Shown: positions 6,559 to 15,187, numbered from the stretch's first letter. The stretch: 22,143 nucleotides of DNA from Salibacteraceae bacterium (GCA_023262195.1 JALRDM010000233.1:1-22143); one strand, 5' to 3'. Translations and numbers: made by a program. Notes: generated from the letters alone by a model not told the origin.

Positions 6559-7048
6559 TATATTGGATAAAATCATGGCCTTTGATGACGCACTGAAGCT
6601 TGTAAAGTCATGGCGATCGAAATCTGAAAAGATTGTTTTCACCAACGGTGTATTTGATATACTACACCCAGGTCATGTGATTTGCCTTGACCAAGCAAGA
6701 GCTCTTGGAACAAAGCTTATTCTTGGTTTAAACAGTGATGCATCTGCGAAGGCTCAGGGAAAAGGTCCCAATCGACCAATCAATGATGAAAACTCCCGTG
6801 CCACAGTGCTAGCCGGATTGGCTTCTGTGGACCTAATTGTAAAATTCAATGACCCAACACCGCTATCGTTGATTGAGACCATACTGCCTAATGTATTGGT
6901 TAAGGGAGGTGATTACTCCTTGAATCAAATTGTAGGCGCAGAGATCGTAACTGGAAATGGTGGTGTAGTAAAGTCAATCCCATTCGTTGAAGGATATTCC
7001 ACCACATCAATCGAACAAAAGATTTTGAAGGGAGTTAAGAGGTTATGA
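6551..7048 (+). CDS. rfaE2: D-glycero-beta-D-manno-heptose 1-phosphate adenylyltransferase-like protein
   Basis: 165 aa, a stand-alone version of the C-terminal half of HldE. It transfers AMP from ATP to a sugar 1-phosphate, giving an ADP-heptose-type precursor for the LPS core. Nucleotidyltransferase motif: G33-x-F-D-x-x-H39-P-G-H42. Also present are LGLNSDASAKAQGKGPNRPIN, with the family's KG...RP block, LVKGGDY, and the terminal YSTTSIEQKIL. The partner kinase half (HldE-N/RfaE1) is not in this window. Starts inside the 3' end of the membrane gene and overlaps sufE by 4 nt (ATGA), so all three are probably translated together. The exact sugar is inferred from the family. Confidence 0.92.
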   Translation: MPDILDKIMAFDDALKLVKSWRSKSEKIVFTNGVFDILHPGHVICLDQARALGTKLILGLNSDASAKAQGKGPNRPINDENSRATVLAGLASVDLIVKFNDPTPLSLIETILPNVLVKGGDYSLNQIVGAEIVTGNGGVVKSIPFVEGYSTTSIEQKILKGVKRL

Positions 7049-7473
7049 CCATCAATGAAATACAAGACGAGATTATCGAAGAATTTGAATTCTTCGGTGA
7101 CTGGATGGAAAAATACGAGCATATCATCGACTTTGGCAAAGGATTAAGTGGAATTGATGAAGAACTTAAAACAGATGAAAACCTGGTGAAAGGCTGTCAG
7201 AGCAGAGTGTGGTTGCACGCTCATACCGATGCAGATAGGCTCAAATTTGAGGCAGATAGCGATGCGGTAATCACCAAGGGGCTCATCGGGCTTTTGATCA
7301 AAGTGCTAGACAATCAAGACCCAAAAGAAATTGCCAATGCAGACCTTTATTTTATTGATGAAATCGGGCTAAAAGAGCACCTTTCTCCGAATCGATCAAA
7401 CGGCTTAGTTTCGATGGTGAAAAAAATGAAGTTTTATGCCATGGCACATGCCGCAAAAAACGATCAGCAATAA
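7045..7473 (+). CDS. sufE: SufE cysteine desulfuration protein
   Basis: 142 aa, usual length. SufE accepts persulfide sulfur from the cysteine desulfurase SufS and passes it to the SufBCD scaffold for Fe-S cluster assembly. The acceptor cysteine is C51 in VKGCQSRVW, the same position as in E. coli SufE. The N-terminal helix with DWMEKYEHIIDFGK and the GLIGLLIKVL helix are typical. The start ATG overlaps the rfaE2 stop (ATGA), and its TAA shares one base with the next ATG (TAATG). SufS and SufBCD are outside the window, so here sufE sits in a mixed operon with another Fe-S assembly gene immediately after it. Confidence 0.95.
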   Translation: MTINEIQDEIIEEFEFFGDWMEKYEHIIDFGKGLSGIDEELKTDENLVKGCQSRVWLHAHTDADRLKFEADSDAVITKGLIGLLIKVLDNQDPKEIANADLYFIDEIGLKEHLSPNRSNGLVSMVKKMKFYAMAHAAKNDQQ

Positions 7474-7793
7474 TGGAGCTTGAAGACAAACGGCAGTTGG
7501 AAAAAAGCATTGTAGATGCACTGAAAACAGTCTATGATCCAGAAATTCCTGTTGATATTTACGAGCTTGGGCTTATTTACGAGATTAAAATCCCCGATTC
7601 GAAAGACGTTACCATCGTAATGACGCTCACCTCGCCAAGCTGCCCCGTAGCCGAAAGTTTACCGCAAGAAGTGAAAGAAAAGGTAGCTGGTGTTAGTGGT
7701 GTTTCCAGTGCCGAAATCGATCTTACTTGGGAACCGCCCTGGGACAAGGATATGATGAGTGAAGAAGCTTTGGTTGAATTGGGAATGATCTAA
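7473..7793 (+). CDS. DUF59 (MIP18/PaaD-like) SUF system Fe-S assembly protein
   Basis: 106 aa. Family signature: YDPEIPVDIYELGLIYEI with D22-P-E, then TLTSPSCPVAESLP with C57, and a C-terminal WEPPWDKDMMSEEAL segment. Bacterial SUF-associated members, including SufT, help mature Fe-S proteins in the cytoplasm; the conserved acid and the cysteine are thought to handle the metal or cluster. Position right behind sufE supports this. Overlaps by 1 nt with both neighbours (TAATG junctions). I leave the symbol empty because several DUF59 subfamilies share this look. Confidence 0.9.
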   Translation: MELEDKRQLEKSIVDALKTVYDPEIPVDIYELGLIYEIKIPDSKDVTIVMTLTSPSCPVAESLPQEVKEKVAGVSGVSSAEIDLTWEPPWDKDMMSEEALVELGMI

Positions 7794-8293
7794 TGGAAAG
7801 CATTGAAAACAAAGTAGCCAAAAGCGGTTTAATCACGCTAGATCTTACGGAATTAATGCCTCGTTGGGCAATTGAGGGGCTAGACATAAGCGAGCAATTG
7901 GCAGAAGGTTTAATGTTGCGCGAAAAAGATTTTCGAGCTTGGGTGAGCAATAACGACTGGAACAAATATTCTGGCGCCTCCGTTCACGTTTATTGCAGTA
8001 CCGATGCCATTGTACCGACTTGGGCTTACATGCTCATTGCAAACAAGCTCTCTGGCAGAGCAGACAAGATTCATTTCGGCACCAAGCAAGAATTAAGAAC
8101 GCAGCTTTGGCTAGACTTTGTCCAAAATCTTAATGTGAAAGATTACGAAGACATGCGTGTGATCATCAAGGGCTGTAGCGATGAAGAAATTCATGAATCA
8201 GTTTACTTGAACCTTACCGCAAAACTCACTCCGGTAGTCAAGTCGCTCATGTTTGGTGAGCCGTGCAGCACGGTGCCCATCTTCAAATCATGA
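7793..8293 (+). CDS. DUF2480 family protein
   Basis: 166 aa, a family confined largely to Bacteroidota, of unknown function. It contains ITLDLTELMP, FRAWVSNNDWNKYSGASVHVYCSTDAIVPTWAY and IIKGCSDEEI, with cysteines in YCSTD, KGCSD and EPCST. No signal peptide or membrane helix, so cytoplasmic. It is the last gene of the panD operon, starting on the last base of the DUF59 gene stop. Constant association with SUF genes hints at a role linked to Fe-S chemistry, but this is inference. The 150 bases after it hold no gene; a 6-bp inverted repeat (AGCGAT/ATCGCT, 8334-8361) there lacks a T run. Confidence 0.88.
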   Translation: MESIENKVAKSGLITLDLTELMPRWAIEGLDISEQLAEGLMLREKDFRAWVSNNDWNKYSGASVHVYCSTDAIVPTWAYMLIANKLSGRADKIHFGTKQELRTQLWLDFVQNLNVKDYEDMRVIIKGCSDEEIHESVYLNLTAKLTPVVKSLMFGEPCSTVPIFKS

Positions 8294-8443
8294 TTGCGTT
8301 AACTTCCCATTTTTGGCCTAGTGATTGTGTCTAAGCGATGAAACCATCAAATTTTATCGCTATGAAATGAAACCGCTTTAAAAAAGTATGTGAAGACTTA
8401 GAATGATCGGCTTGATTTCTCCATTTTTGATCAAAACATACCT

Positions 8444-10876
8444 ATGCGCCTAGCCTCGGCAATACTCGTTCTCTTTTTGACCAGTATTCAGTTTGGATAT
8501 GGTCAGTCTGAAATGACGCAAAGCATCCGCGGACGTGTAATCGATAAGGACACCCGTCAACCTATCCCTGGTGTCAACGTGATTTTAATGGATGATACGT
8601 CCAATATCAGCGGCACCACAACAGATTTTGATGGTCGATATACATTGAACGAACTCTCACTCGGACGTCATGTCCTGCAATTTACCTTTATTGGATACGA
8701 GCCTCAGTTCACCAACAACATCATTGTCAACTCAGGTAGGCAAACCATCCTCAATATTGAATTAGAAGAGTCGGCAATGGAACTAGAGGCAGTTGAAATT
8801 TCTGCCTCGCGCGATGGAGAACCCCTCAACGAAATGGCCATTGTAAGTGCTCGGCAATTCAACATAGCCGAAACCGAGCGATATGCCGGTAGCCGAGGTG
8901 AACCCTCCAGAATGGCGGCAAGCTTCGCGGGTGTGCAAGGCGCAGACGATTCCCGTAACGACATAGTTATCCGTGGCAACTCACCCCAATCCATCTTATG
9001 GCGTTTAGAAGACGCTCCGATTTCCAATCCAAACCACTTCAATATCCCCGGAACGGCAGGTGGCTCAGTTAGTATACTGAACAATAAAACACTAGGCAAT
9101 AGCGATTTCTATACCGGAGCGTTTCCAGCCGAATTTGGCAACGCCAATGCCGGAGTTTTTGATCTAAACATGCGTAATGGCAATAACGAAAACCATGAAT
9201 TCATTGGTCAGTTTGGTTTTCTCGGCACCGAAGCACTACTCGAAGGCCCGATCAATCGCGAGAAGAATATTACCTACATGGCTTCTTATCGATACTCCAC
9301 CTTAGCCTTGATTGGCGGCTTGGGAATAAATTATGGCACCAGTGCGATTCCGAGGTATCAAGATGCTTCGTTTAAAATAAACGTTCCCGGCAAAGGCGCT
9401 TCATCCCTTTCCATTTTTGGTGTAGGCGGTTGGAGCGATATTGATATTCTCATCAGCGATCAAGAAACCCCCGCAGAGCGAAACATCTATGGTGATAATG
9501 ATCGGGACCAATATTTTGGTTCGCAAATGGGAGTGGTTGGAGCGAGCTACACAAGATCCATCAATGAAAAGAGCTACGTCAAAGCCATTTTTGCTTACAA
9601 CCACAGTCAGGTTGATGCCTATCATGAACTGGTCTATCGACAGCTTAATGCAGATAGTATGTACCAAGTGGATTCTATGCGACCGCTCCTCGACTATACC
9701 TTTAGAGACGACCGGATTGTGGGACATGTTTTCTATAACTCCAAATTGAATAGTAGGAATGTCGTAAAGTTTGGTGTAGTCGCTGAGCAGATCTTCTTCG
9801 ATTATGTGGATAGTACCTGGATTTTTGACTCCACTCAGACCGATTATCTCGATTGGCGCGTACGCTGGAATACGGCCATACAGGCCCAGCTGCTGCAACC
9901 TTACATTCAGTGGAAACACAGAACAGAGCGTGGCCTAACGGTTACAGCTGGCATACATAGCCAATGGTTCACATTGAGCAATAGCATCAGTTGGGCCGAG
10001 CCGAGAATAGCCATGAAAAAAACACTTCGTGATGGTAGCAGCATCACTGGAGGAATAGGCATGCACTCGCAAGTGCAACCTTATTATATGTATTTCTATA
10101 GCCTCAGTGAAAACGCAGATGGCACCCGAGCCTTGCATAATAAAACCATGGATTTCTCCTATGCGGGCCATGCCGTGATGGGATACGAACGCATGCTGAA
10201 ACCCATGCTCCGATTCAAATCAGAGGTTTATTATCAGTATTTATGGAATATTCCTGTAGAGCAAAATCCAACCTCATTTTCATTGGCAAATACGGGCAGT
10301 GGCTTTGAGCGATTCTTTCCAGATACGCTTGTAAATGAGGGTGCGCAACAGAATTACGGAGTTGAATTTACCCTCGAAAAGTATTTCTCGAAAACCTATT
10401 ACTTCATGCTCACTCTTGCATTGTTTGATAGCAAATACACGGCAAGCGATGGTATAACCAGAAATACAGATTTTAACGGCCGATATGCCACCAGCGCGCT
10501 TTTTGGTAAGGAGTTTAATCTTTCCAAAAAATCGATGTTGTCACTCGGAGCGAATATTACCGCAGTTGGAGGGCGTTGGTTTGGACCAGCAGACATAGCC
10601 GCGAGCAATCAAGCCAGAGAAGTGATCGTGATTGATTCTCTGCGAAACACACAACAGTTTCCTGATTATTTCAGGGCGGACATAAAGGTGAATTACCGAC
10701 TAAATACCCAGAAGGTGACCCATGAGGTGGGTATAGATCTGGTAAATGTGTTTAACGTACGCAACGTGCTGGCATTGACTTATGCTCCTGACGAAAACAA
10801 TGATCCAAATCGGTCTATCCGAAGGGAATACCAATTGGGAAGATTACCCTTGTTCTATTATCGGATTTCGTTTTAA
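8444..10876 (+). CDS. TonB-dependent receptor with carboxypeptidase-like regulatory domain
   Basis: 810 aa, outer membrane. Signal peptide about 1-20 (cut near FGYGQ). A CarboxypepD_reg-like beta-sandwich follows (about 27-112: IRGRVIDKDTRQPIPGVNV, TTTDFDGRYTLNELSLGRH, FTFIGYEP). The plug spans about 130-245, with VIRGNSPQSILWRLEDAPI and GAFPAEFGNANAGVFDLNMR. The rest is a 22-strand-type barrel ending in the aromatic YYRISF expected for outer-membrane insertion. The plug and domain order match the Bacteroidota group that takes up small ligands rather than SusC: no SusD partner is adjacent and it is shorter than SusC. Substrate unknown. A weak CATTTTTG promoter-like box lies at 8422-8429. The stop is 1 base from the stop of the opposing TPM gene. 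Confidence 0.95.
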   Translation: MRLASAILVLFLTSIQFGYGQSEMTQSIRGRVIDKDTRQPIPGVNVILMDDTSNISGTTTDFDGRYTLNELSLGRHVLQFTFIGYEPQFTNNIIVNSGRQTILNIELEESAMELEAVEISASRDGEPLNEMAIVSARQFNIAETERYAGSRGEPSRMAASFAGVQGADDSRNDIVIRGNSPQSILWRLEDAPISNPNHFNIPGTAGGSVSILNNKTLGNSDFYTGAFPAEFGNANAGVFDLNMRNGNNENHEFIGQFGFLGTEALLEGPINREKNITYMASYRYSTLALIGGLGINYGTSAIPRYQDASFKINVPGKGASSLSIFGVGGWSDIDILISDQETPAERNIYGDNDRDQYFGSQMGVVGASYTRSINEKSYVKAIFAYNHSQVDAYHELVYRQLNADSMYQVDSMRPLLDYTFRDDRIVGHVFYNSKLNSRNVVKFGVVAEQIFFDYVDSTWIFDSTQTDYLDWRVRWNTAIQAQLLQPYIQWKHRTERGLTVTAGIHSQWFTLSNSISWAEPRIAMKKTLRDGSSITGGIGMHSQVQPYYMYFYSLSENADGTRALHNKTMDFSYAGHAVMGYERMLKPMLRFKSEVYYQYLWNIPVEQNPTSFSLANTGSGFERFFPDTLVNEGAQQNYGVEFTLEKYFSKTYYFMLTLALFDSKYTASDGITRNTDFNGRYATSALFGKEFNLSKKSMLSLGANITAVGGRWFGPADIAASNQAREVIVIDSLRNTQQFPDYFRADIKVNYRLNTQKVTHEVGIDLVNVFNVRNVLALTYAPDENNDPNRSIRREYQLGRLPLFYYRISF

Positions 10877-10877
10877 G

Positions 10878-11633
10878 TCACCAACTCCCACCAGCGCCTC
10901 CGCCTCCGAAGCCACCTCCGCCAAAGCCACCAAAACCGCCTCCGCCTCCAAAGTCGCCACCGGATGAGCCTCCGCCAAAACCTCCAATCCAAGGGGTTCC
11001 ATAGTATCTTCTGCCGCTACTTCCATAGCCTGTATAACGTCTTCTTCGCCCAAAAATGGACGCCAGTATAATGATGAGAATTACTAAAATCAATCCAAAT
11101 GGAAACCCTCTCTTACGCTTTTTTGGAGCTGCAGTATATTCTCCTTTAAGCGCAGCAATCATCGCGTCTGTGCCTCGATCAATTCCTGCGTAATAATCTC
11201 CAGCTTTAAACCCCGGTTTGATTTCGTCTTCTATGATTTGTTTGGCAGTAGCATCTGGAATAGCACCTTCGGTTCCATATCCGGTGTGAATGCGCAATTT
11301 TCGATCATCAATCGAAACTATGAGTAAGACTCCATTGTCATTCTCTGCACCTCCAATACCCCAAGTTTCCGCAAGGCGTTGACTGTAATCGAACATATCA
11401 TCTCCTTCTAGGCTTTGGATGATCACCACCGCTATCTGCGTAGAGGTTTGTTCATCGTATTGAACCAACTTCTGCTCCAATCGCTGCACATCAGAGGCCG
11501 ACAACACCTTGGCATAATCGTTAACCAGTCGATTGGGTGTTGGAGGCACCTCCTTTGCAACCGTAGTTGCGACAACGCAGCTCATTATCAGAGCCATCAT
11601 TAATGCCAATTTATTTCCCATAACTGATGTCAT
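10878..11633 (-). CDS. TPM-domain membrane protein with glycine-rich tail (YgcG type)
   Basis: 251 aa. N-terminal signal or anchor (about 1-27, ending TTVAKE); the in-frame ATG at 11621 is an equally possible start. A TPM domain follows (about 33-165), with VNDYAKVLSASDVQRLEQ, TQIAVVIIQSL, WGIGGAENDNGVLLIVSIDDRKLRIHTGYG and GDYYAGI. Then come a basic stretch and one membrane helix (about 177-193), an arginine-rich patch and an extreme glycine/phenylalanine/serine-rich tail (about 217-251). The domain is thus exposed outside the inner membrane with the tail on the other side. TPM proteins have been linked to phosphatase activity and photosystem repair in other organisms; here the role is unknown. 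Third gene of the lemA cluster, overlapping the previous TPM gene by 23 nt. Confidence 0.9.
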   Translation of the reverse strand: MTSVMGNKLALMMALIMSCVVATTVAKEVPPTPNRLVNDYAKVLSASDVQRLEQKLVQYDEQTSTQIAVVIIQSLEGDDMFDYSQRLAETWGIGGAENDNGVLLIVSIDDRKLRIHTGYGTEGAIPDATAKQIIEDEIKPGFKAGDYYAGIDRGTDAMIAALKGEYTAAPKKRKRGFPFGLILVILIIILASIFGRRRRYTGYGSSGRRYYGTPWIGGFGGGSSGGDFGGGGGFGGFGGGGFGGGGAGGSW

Positions 11634-12048
11634 CTTTTAATTCGTTTACATCACCTTTCTGATATGGAAAATGTGTCTTCAATTGTTCGCCTGCATCATG
11701 AATACCTAGAGCAATTCCATCAGCAATTTTGCCTGCTTTAAAATGCTCAGCCATTAAATCTTTTGTGCCAACCCAAAAGTCTTTAGGCACCACTTTATTG
11801 ATGCCCTCATCACCTAGAATGGCAAACTTATGATCGGCTAATGCCATGTACACAAGCACGCCATTGCGTTGTTCAGTTTTGGTCATGCCGAGCTTTTCAA
11901 ACGCTTCTATAGCCCTATCATAAGGATCTATTTTACAGTGCTTCTCAATGTGGAGCCTAATCTCGCCAGAGGTATTAGACTCTGCAGACTTTATCGCTTC
12001 AAGAATCTTTTGTTCTTCAGCCTCGGTAAACGGTGGTTTTTCAAACAT
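11611..12048 (-). CDS. TPM-domain protein, soluble form
   Basis: 145 aa with no signal peptide or strong membrane helix. The TPM fold is visible through FTEAEEQKILEAIKSAESNTSGEIRLHIE, then RNGVLVYMALADHKFAILGDEGI and KAGKIADGIALGI. It is a paralogue of the next gene with the same core but without anchor or tail. This lemA, short TPM, long TPM order is a recurrent Bacteroidota cluster. Its ATG overlaps the lemA stop by 1 nt, so the three genes form one transcript. Function unknown; a joint role with LemA in envelope maintenance is inferred from the conserved neighbourhood. Confidence 0.9.
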   Translation of the reverse strand: MFEKPPFTEAEEQKILEAIKSAESNTSGEIRLHIEKHCKIDPYDRAIEAFEKLGMTKTEQRNGVLVYMALADHKFAILGDEGINKVVPKDFWVGTKDLMAEHFKAGKIADGIALGIHDAGEQLKTHFPYQKGDVNELKDDISYGK

Positions 12049-12626
12049 TAAAACTCAACCTTTGGTGCGTTCTCAGTGCCAGCATCAGCTTCAAAGTAGC
12101 CCTTGCTCTCAAACCCAAACCAACCTGCATAAAATACTCTTGGGAATTTCTTAATGTAGCTGTTATAGTCCTTCACCGCCTCGTTGAACTTTTGGCGTGC
12201 TACCGAAATACGGTTTTCGGTTCCTTCCAATTGAGCCTGAAGATCTCTAAAGTTGGTGTTGGCCTTCAAATCGGGATAACGCTCCACGGTAACCAAGAGT
12301 CGTGACAGTGCGCCACTTAACTGTGACTGCGCTGCTTGAAACTTTTGAATATTCTCTGGGGTAATTTCATCAGCATTCACTGTAATTCCCGTGGCCTTGG
12401 CTCTTGCCTCCACCACTTGGGTCAATGTTTCTTGTTCAAAGTCTGCATAGCCTTTTACGGTACTTACCAAGTTTGGAATAAGGTCAGACCTGCGTTGATA
12501 TTGGGTTTGGACATCGGCCCACTTTTGCGTTACTGTTTCATCCTTGTCTACCATGGCATTATAGCCACACGATGACATCACTGTTGCCACAATGACAAGA
12601 AAAAACGGAATTCTTAATGTTTTCAT
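12048..12626 (-). CDS. lemA: LemA family protein
   Basis: 192 aa, first gene of the minus-strand cluster. An N-terminal hydrophobic segment is followed by MSSCGYN, which could be a lipoprotein site (C20). The LemA core follows: a long antiparallel helical bundle with VTQKWADVQTQYQRRSDLIPNLVSTVKGYA, then SRLLVTVERYPDLKANTNFRDLQAQLEGTENRI, and YNSYIKKFP near the end. LemA proteins are envelope-anchored with no known enzymatic activity. The 132 bases between its start and the divergent lipoprotein gene must hold promoters in both directions; I see no strong TAnnTTTG box on the lemA side. Confidence 0.93.
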   Translation of the reverse strand: MKTLRIPFFLVIVATVMSSCGYNAMVDKDETVTQKWADVQTQYQRRSDLIPNLVSTVKGYADFEQETLTQVVEARAKATGITVNADEITPENIQKFQAAQSQLSGALSRLLVTVERYPDLKANTNFRDLQAQLEGTENRISVARQKFNEAVKDYNSYIKKFPRVFYAGWFGFESKGYFEADAGTENAPKVEF

Positions 12627-12743
12627 TGGTGTTTAATTGTTTGAACTTAGCAGATAGAAAATCGTTCCAATTGATTTTCAGCGACATTGTGGCAGTACTT
12701 TTGAAGTTAAACTTAGGTTAATACCAGCTTTGGTTGGTCCATC

Positions 12744-12751
12744 TATTTTCG
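12744..12751 (+). promoter_or_regulatory. Possible -7 box for the small lipoprotein gene
   Basis: TATTTTCG matches TAnnTTTG except one base and lies 7 bases before the ATG at 12759, the same short spacing as at panD. No convincing -33 element. Confidence 0.35.
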
Positions 12752-12758
12752 TTACAAC

Positions 12759-13220
12759 ATGAAAAATGCAACACTTCTTTTTTTCGTTCTTGTCATCTTT
12801 CTTGGATGTCAGAAATCAAATGAAACTTGTGATGATGGGACTGTTGTATATCATAGACTTGACGAACCAACTGAATCTTGCTTCGTTGAATCCAACTATA
12901 TTTTTTGGCATTCTGAACACCTAGTTCCGGAATTAATTGAGTTAAGTATCAATGGATTATATCTAAGAATAGACGGTCAAAGCCGAATGTCTTGGGCTGC
13001 GGCATTTGGTCAAAAAGCAGAGCCAAACTGTGCGGAAGGAGCTGTGATACCGATTTCTGAATCAGTGAGAAAGGATCAACGCGTAGAATCTGCGATTATG
13101 TCAACCTTCGAAATATTCGGCAATAAGAATAATGGCAAGGCTGATACATTATTGATGGAAGGAGAAATCACCTTCAGTCCACTTGTTCAATGTGTTGCTA
13201 TCGAGTTGGGGCTTTATTAA
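12759..13220 (+). CDS. Hypothetical lipoprotein
   Basis: 153 aa, not recognised. A clear lipoprotein signal: a short basic start, a hydrophobic core and a lipobox FLGC with C17. The mature part has four further cysteines (in ETCDDG, ESCFVE, PNCAEG and VQCVA), which could form two disulfides, and a mixed strand-rich pattern, so a small beta-sheet domain exposed on the envelope is likely. It stands alone between the divergent lemA cluster and the convergent purF gene. Its TAA overlaps the opposing stop codon within TTAA at 13217-13220. No enzyme motif seen. Confidence 0.7.
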   Translation: MKNATLLFFVLVIFLGCQKSNETCDDGTVVYHRLDEPTESCFVESNYIFWHSEHLVPELIELSINGLYLRIDGQSRMSWAAAFGQKAEPNCAEGAVIPISESVRKDQRVESAIMSTFEIFGNKNNGKADTLLMEGEITFSPLVQCVAIELGLY

Positions 13221-15100
13221 TAAGCCCGCTCTCTTTTTCCTTCATAAAAATTCATGAAGGCTTTATTCACCACGCGGTTGCCTCCGTTGGTAGGATAGTT
13301 GCCACTGAAGTACCAATCTCCCCGGTGATTCGGGCAAGCTTCATGCAGGGCATCAATACTCTGAAATATAATCTCCAAATCTGCATTGAGATCAGCCGGT
13401 TTCAGCAACTCAGCACATTTAGCTGATAGCTGATCATCCGTAAATGGAGCATACACCTTTTGCACGTGGTTGATAGGGTTTACCTTATCTGCCACACATA
13501 AGTCATACACTTCTTTCAAAATGCCCTCTTTGCCCGTTTCCTTCAATAAGGCAAGCGCAGCTTGAAATACTATAAAATCTTGCAAGAGGCTCATATCAAT
13601 TCCATAGCAGTCAGGATATCTAATCTGCGGTGCGCTGCTCACCACAACTATTTTCTTCGGCCCTAAGCGATCAAGTATTTTCAGGATACTGTGCTTAAGC
13701 GTGGTGCCTCTCACAATGGAATCGTCAATGACCACAAGGTTATCCTTTCCGCGCCTAATTGTGCCGTAAGTAATGTCGTAAACGTGCGCTACCAGCTCAT
13801 CCCTATCACTATCCTGCGTTATGAACGTTCTAAGCTTGGCGTCTTTGATTGCCACCTTTTCGATTCTAACACGCTCGTTCAGGAGCTTTCGAAGCCCCTC
13901 TTCATCATCTTTAATCCGAGCTATTTCCGTAATCTTTCGCTCACTGTGAAACTCCTCCAACCCTTGAGCCATGCCATAAAATGAAACTTCGGCCGTATTC
14001 GGAATAAAACTGAAAACAGTATTGTCAAGGTCGGCATCAATCGCCTTGAGTATTCTAGGAACAACTAGCTTTCCTAACGTTTTGCGCTCTTGGTAAATGT
14101 CCTTATCGCTTCCGCGAGAAAAATAGATTCGTTCAAACGAACAAGACAATTTCTCACCCGGCTCACGGATCATATCCATACTCACCGCTCCATCTTTCTT
14201 GATGATCAAACCATGCCCTGGTGTGATTTCCTTCACCTGATCTACCTTAAGGTCAAACGCAGTTTGAATCACAGGTCGCTCACTTGCCACGACTACGATC
14301 TCGTCATCTTGATAATAAAACGCTGGCCTGATGCCGTTTGGGTCGCGCAACACAAACGCATCGCCATTACCAATGAGGCCGCACATGGCATAGCCTCCAT
14401 CAAAATCATGAGCAGAACGCAACAATATATTGCGCACGTTGATGTTTTTAGAAATCATTTTGGTGATTTCTCTATTCGGATATCCAAGACGTTTGTATTT
14501 CTGGAAAAGCACCTCATTTTCTTCATCGAGGAAGTGCCCAATTTTTTCTAATACCGTAACCGTATCGGCTTTTTTCTTGGGGTGTTGCCCCAAGTCGATG
14601 AGCAAGTTGAATTGTTCGTCAACATTGGTCATGTTGAAGTTCCCTGCAACTACCAAGTTGCGTGTCATCCAGTTGTTTTGCCTTAAAAATGGATGGCAAG
14701 CCTCAATACTATTGCCACCGTACGTTCCATAGCGCAGATGACCTAAAAACAACTCGCCTGAGAATGGTGCATTTTCTTTGAGCCATTGTGGATTTGCCAG
14801 TTTATCCGCATCGCCCCCTGTAAGTTCCTCAAACCTACCGTGCACATGGTCAAAAATGTCTTGAATGGGCTTGTTGCTATTCGATCTGTAGCGCGAAATG
14901 TATCGAGCTCCTGGCTCCACATCAAGTTTGATGTTGGCCAAACCTGCGCCATCTTGACCCCGATTGTGCTGTTTCTCCATGAGGAGGTACATTTTGTTGA
15001 GGCCGTAAAACGATGTACCGTATTTTTCTCTGTAAAATTCAAGTGGTTTTAGTAAGCGAATCATCGCTATACCACATTCGTGCTTTATTTGATCACTCAT
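13217..15100 (-). CDS. purF: Amidophosphoribosyltransferase, long Bacteroidota form
   Basis: 627 aa, against about 500 in E. coli PurF. It catalyses the first step of purine synthesis, PRPP plus glutamine to phosphoribosylamine. The glutaminase nucleophile is the cysteine in HECGIAM (C9), so a short propeptide is presumably removed. Class II amidotransferase blocks: QHNRGQDGAGL, LGHLRYGTYG, and GNFNMTN (154-155 N-F), where the canonical oxyanion Asn-Gly is Asn-Phe. Phosphoribosyltransferase part: IYFSRGSDKDIYQERK flexible loop and the PRPP loop VVIDDSIVRGTT (about 455-467). The C-terminal about 100 residues extend beyond the standard enzyme. No other pur gene is adjacent. The long form is common in Bacteroidota, so the variations are probably a family trait, though the true activity of this form is less certain than for standard PurF. 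Confidence 0.88.
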   Translation of the reverse strand: MSDQIKHECGIAMIRLLKPLEFYREKYGTSFYGLNKMYLLMEKQHNRGQDGAGLANIKLDVEPGARYISRYRSNSNKPIQDIFDHVHGRFEELTGGDADKLANPQWLKENAPFSGELFLGHLRYGTYGGNSIEACHPFLRQNNWMTRNLVVAGNFNMTNVDEQFNLLIDLGQHPKKKADTVTVLEKIGHFLDEENEVLFQKYKRLGYPNREITKMISKNINVRNILLRSAHDFDGGYAMCGLIGNGDAFVLRDPNGIRPAFYYQDDEIVVVASERPVIQTAFDLKVDQVKEITPGHGLIIKKDGAVSMDMIREPGEKLSCSFERIYFSRGSDKDIYQERKTLGKLVVPRILKAIDADLDNTVFSFIPNTAEVSFYGMAQGLEEFHSERKITEIARIKDDEEGLRKLLNERVRIEKVAIKDAKLRTFITQDSDRDELVAHVYDITYGTIRRGKDNLVVIDDSIVRGTTLKHSILKILDRLGPKKIVVVSSAPQIRYPDCYGIDMSLLQDFIVFQAALALLKETGKEGILKEVYDLCVADKVNPINHVQKVYAPFTDDQLSAKCAELLKPADLNADLEIIFQSIDALHEACPNHRGDWYFSGNYPTNGGNRVVNKAFMNFYEGKRERAY

Positions 15101-15113
15101 CGCTTTAGGTGCA

Positions 15114-15121
15114 CAAAGTTA
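15114..15121 (-). promoter_or_regulatory. -7 promoter box for purF
   Basis: The minus strand reads TAACTTTG, a perfect TAnnTTTG match, 13 bases upstream of the ATG at 15100. The leader would be only a few bases long, leaving no room for a purine riboswitch. Confidence 0.6.
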
Positions 15122-15187
15122 AGAAGCATTTAAGAGTAGAAAAGACTGATTTAAACCCTGCTCATATAGCAACGAATACGAAGATGG

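Noticed and set aside
6183..6596. 137-codon plus-strand frame overlapping the flippase-like gene
   Set aside because: Out-of-frame shadow of a clear membrane protein gene; composition (many C, W, R) is typical of an unselected frame.
8260..8276. Hairpin CCGTG-CAG-CACGG near the end of the DUF2480 gene
   Set aside because: Lies inside the coding sequence and has no T run, so it is not a convincing terminator.
8334..8361. Inverted repeat AGCGAT/ATCGCT upstream of the TonB receptor gene
   Set aside because: Only 6 bp with a 16-nt loop, no T run and no match to a known riboswitch or operator.
9401..9919. 172-codon open frame on the minus strand
   Set aside because: It is the antisense shadow of the TonB receptor barrel, which is well supported on the plus strand; no recognisable domain or promoter.
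10844..11053. Frames on both strands within the glycine-rich coding region (10782-11053)
   Set aside because: Repetitive GGN codons keep all frames open; only the TPM protein frame has domain support.
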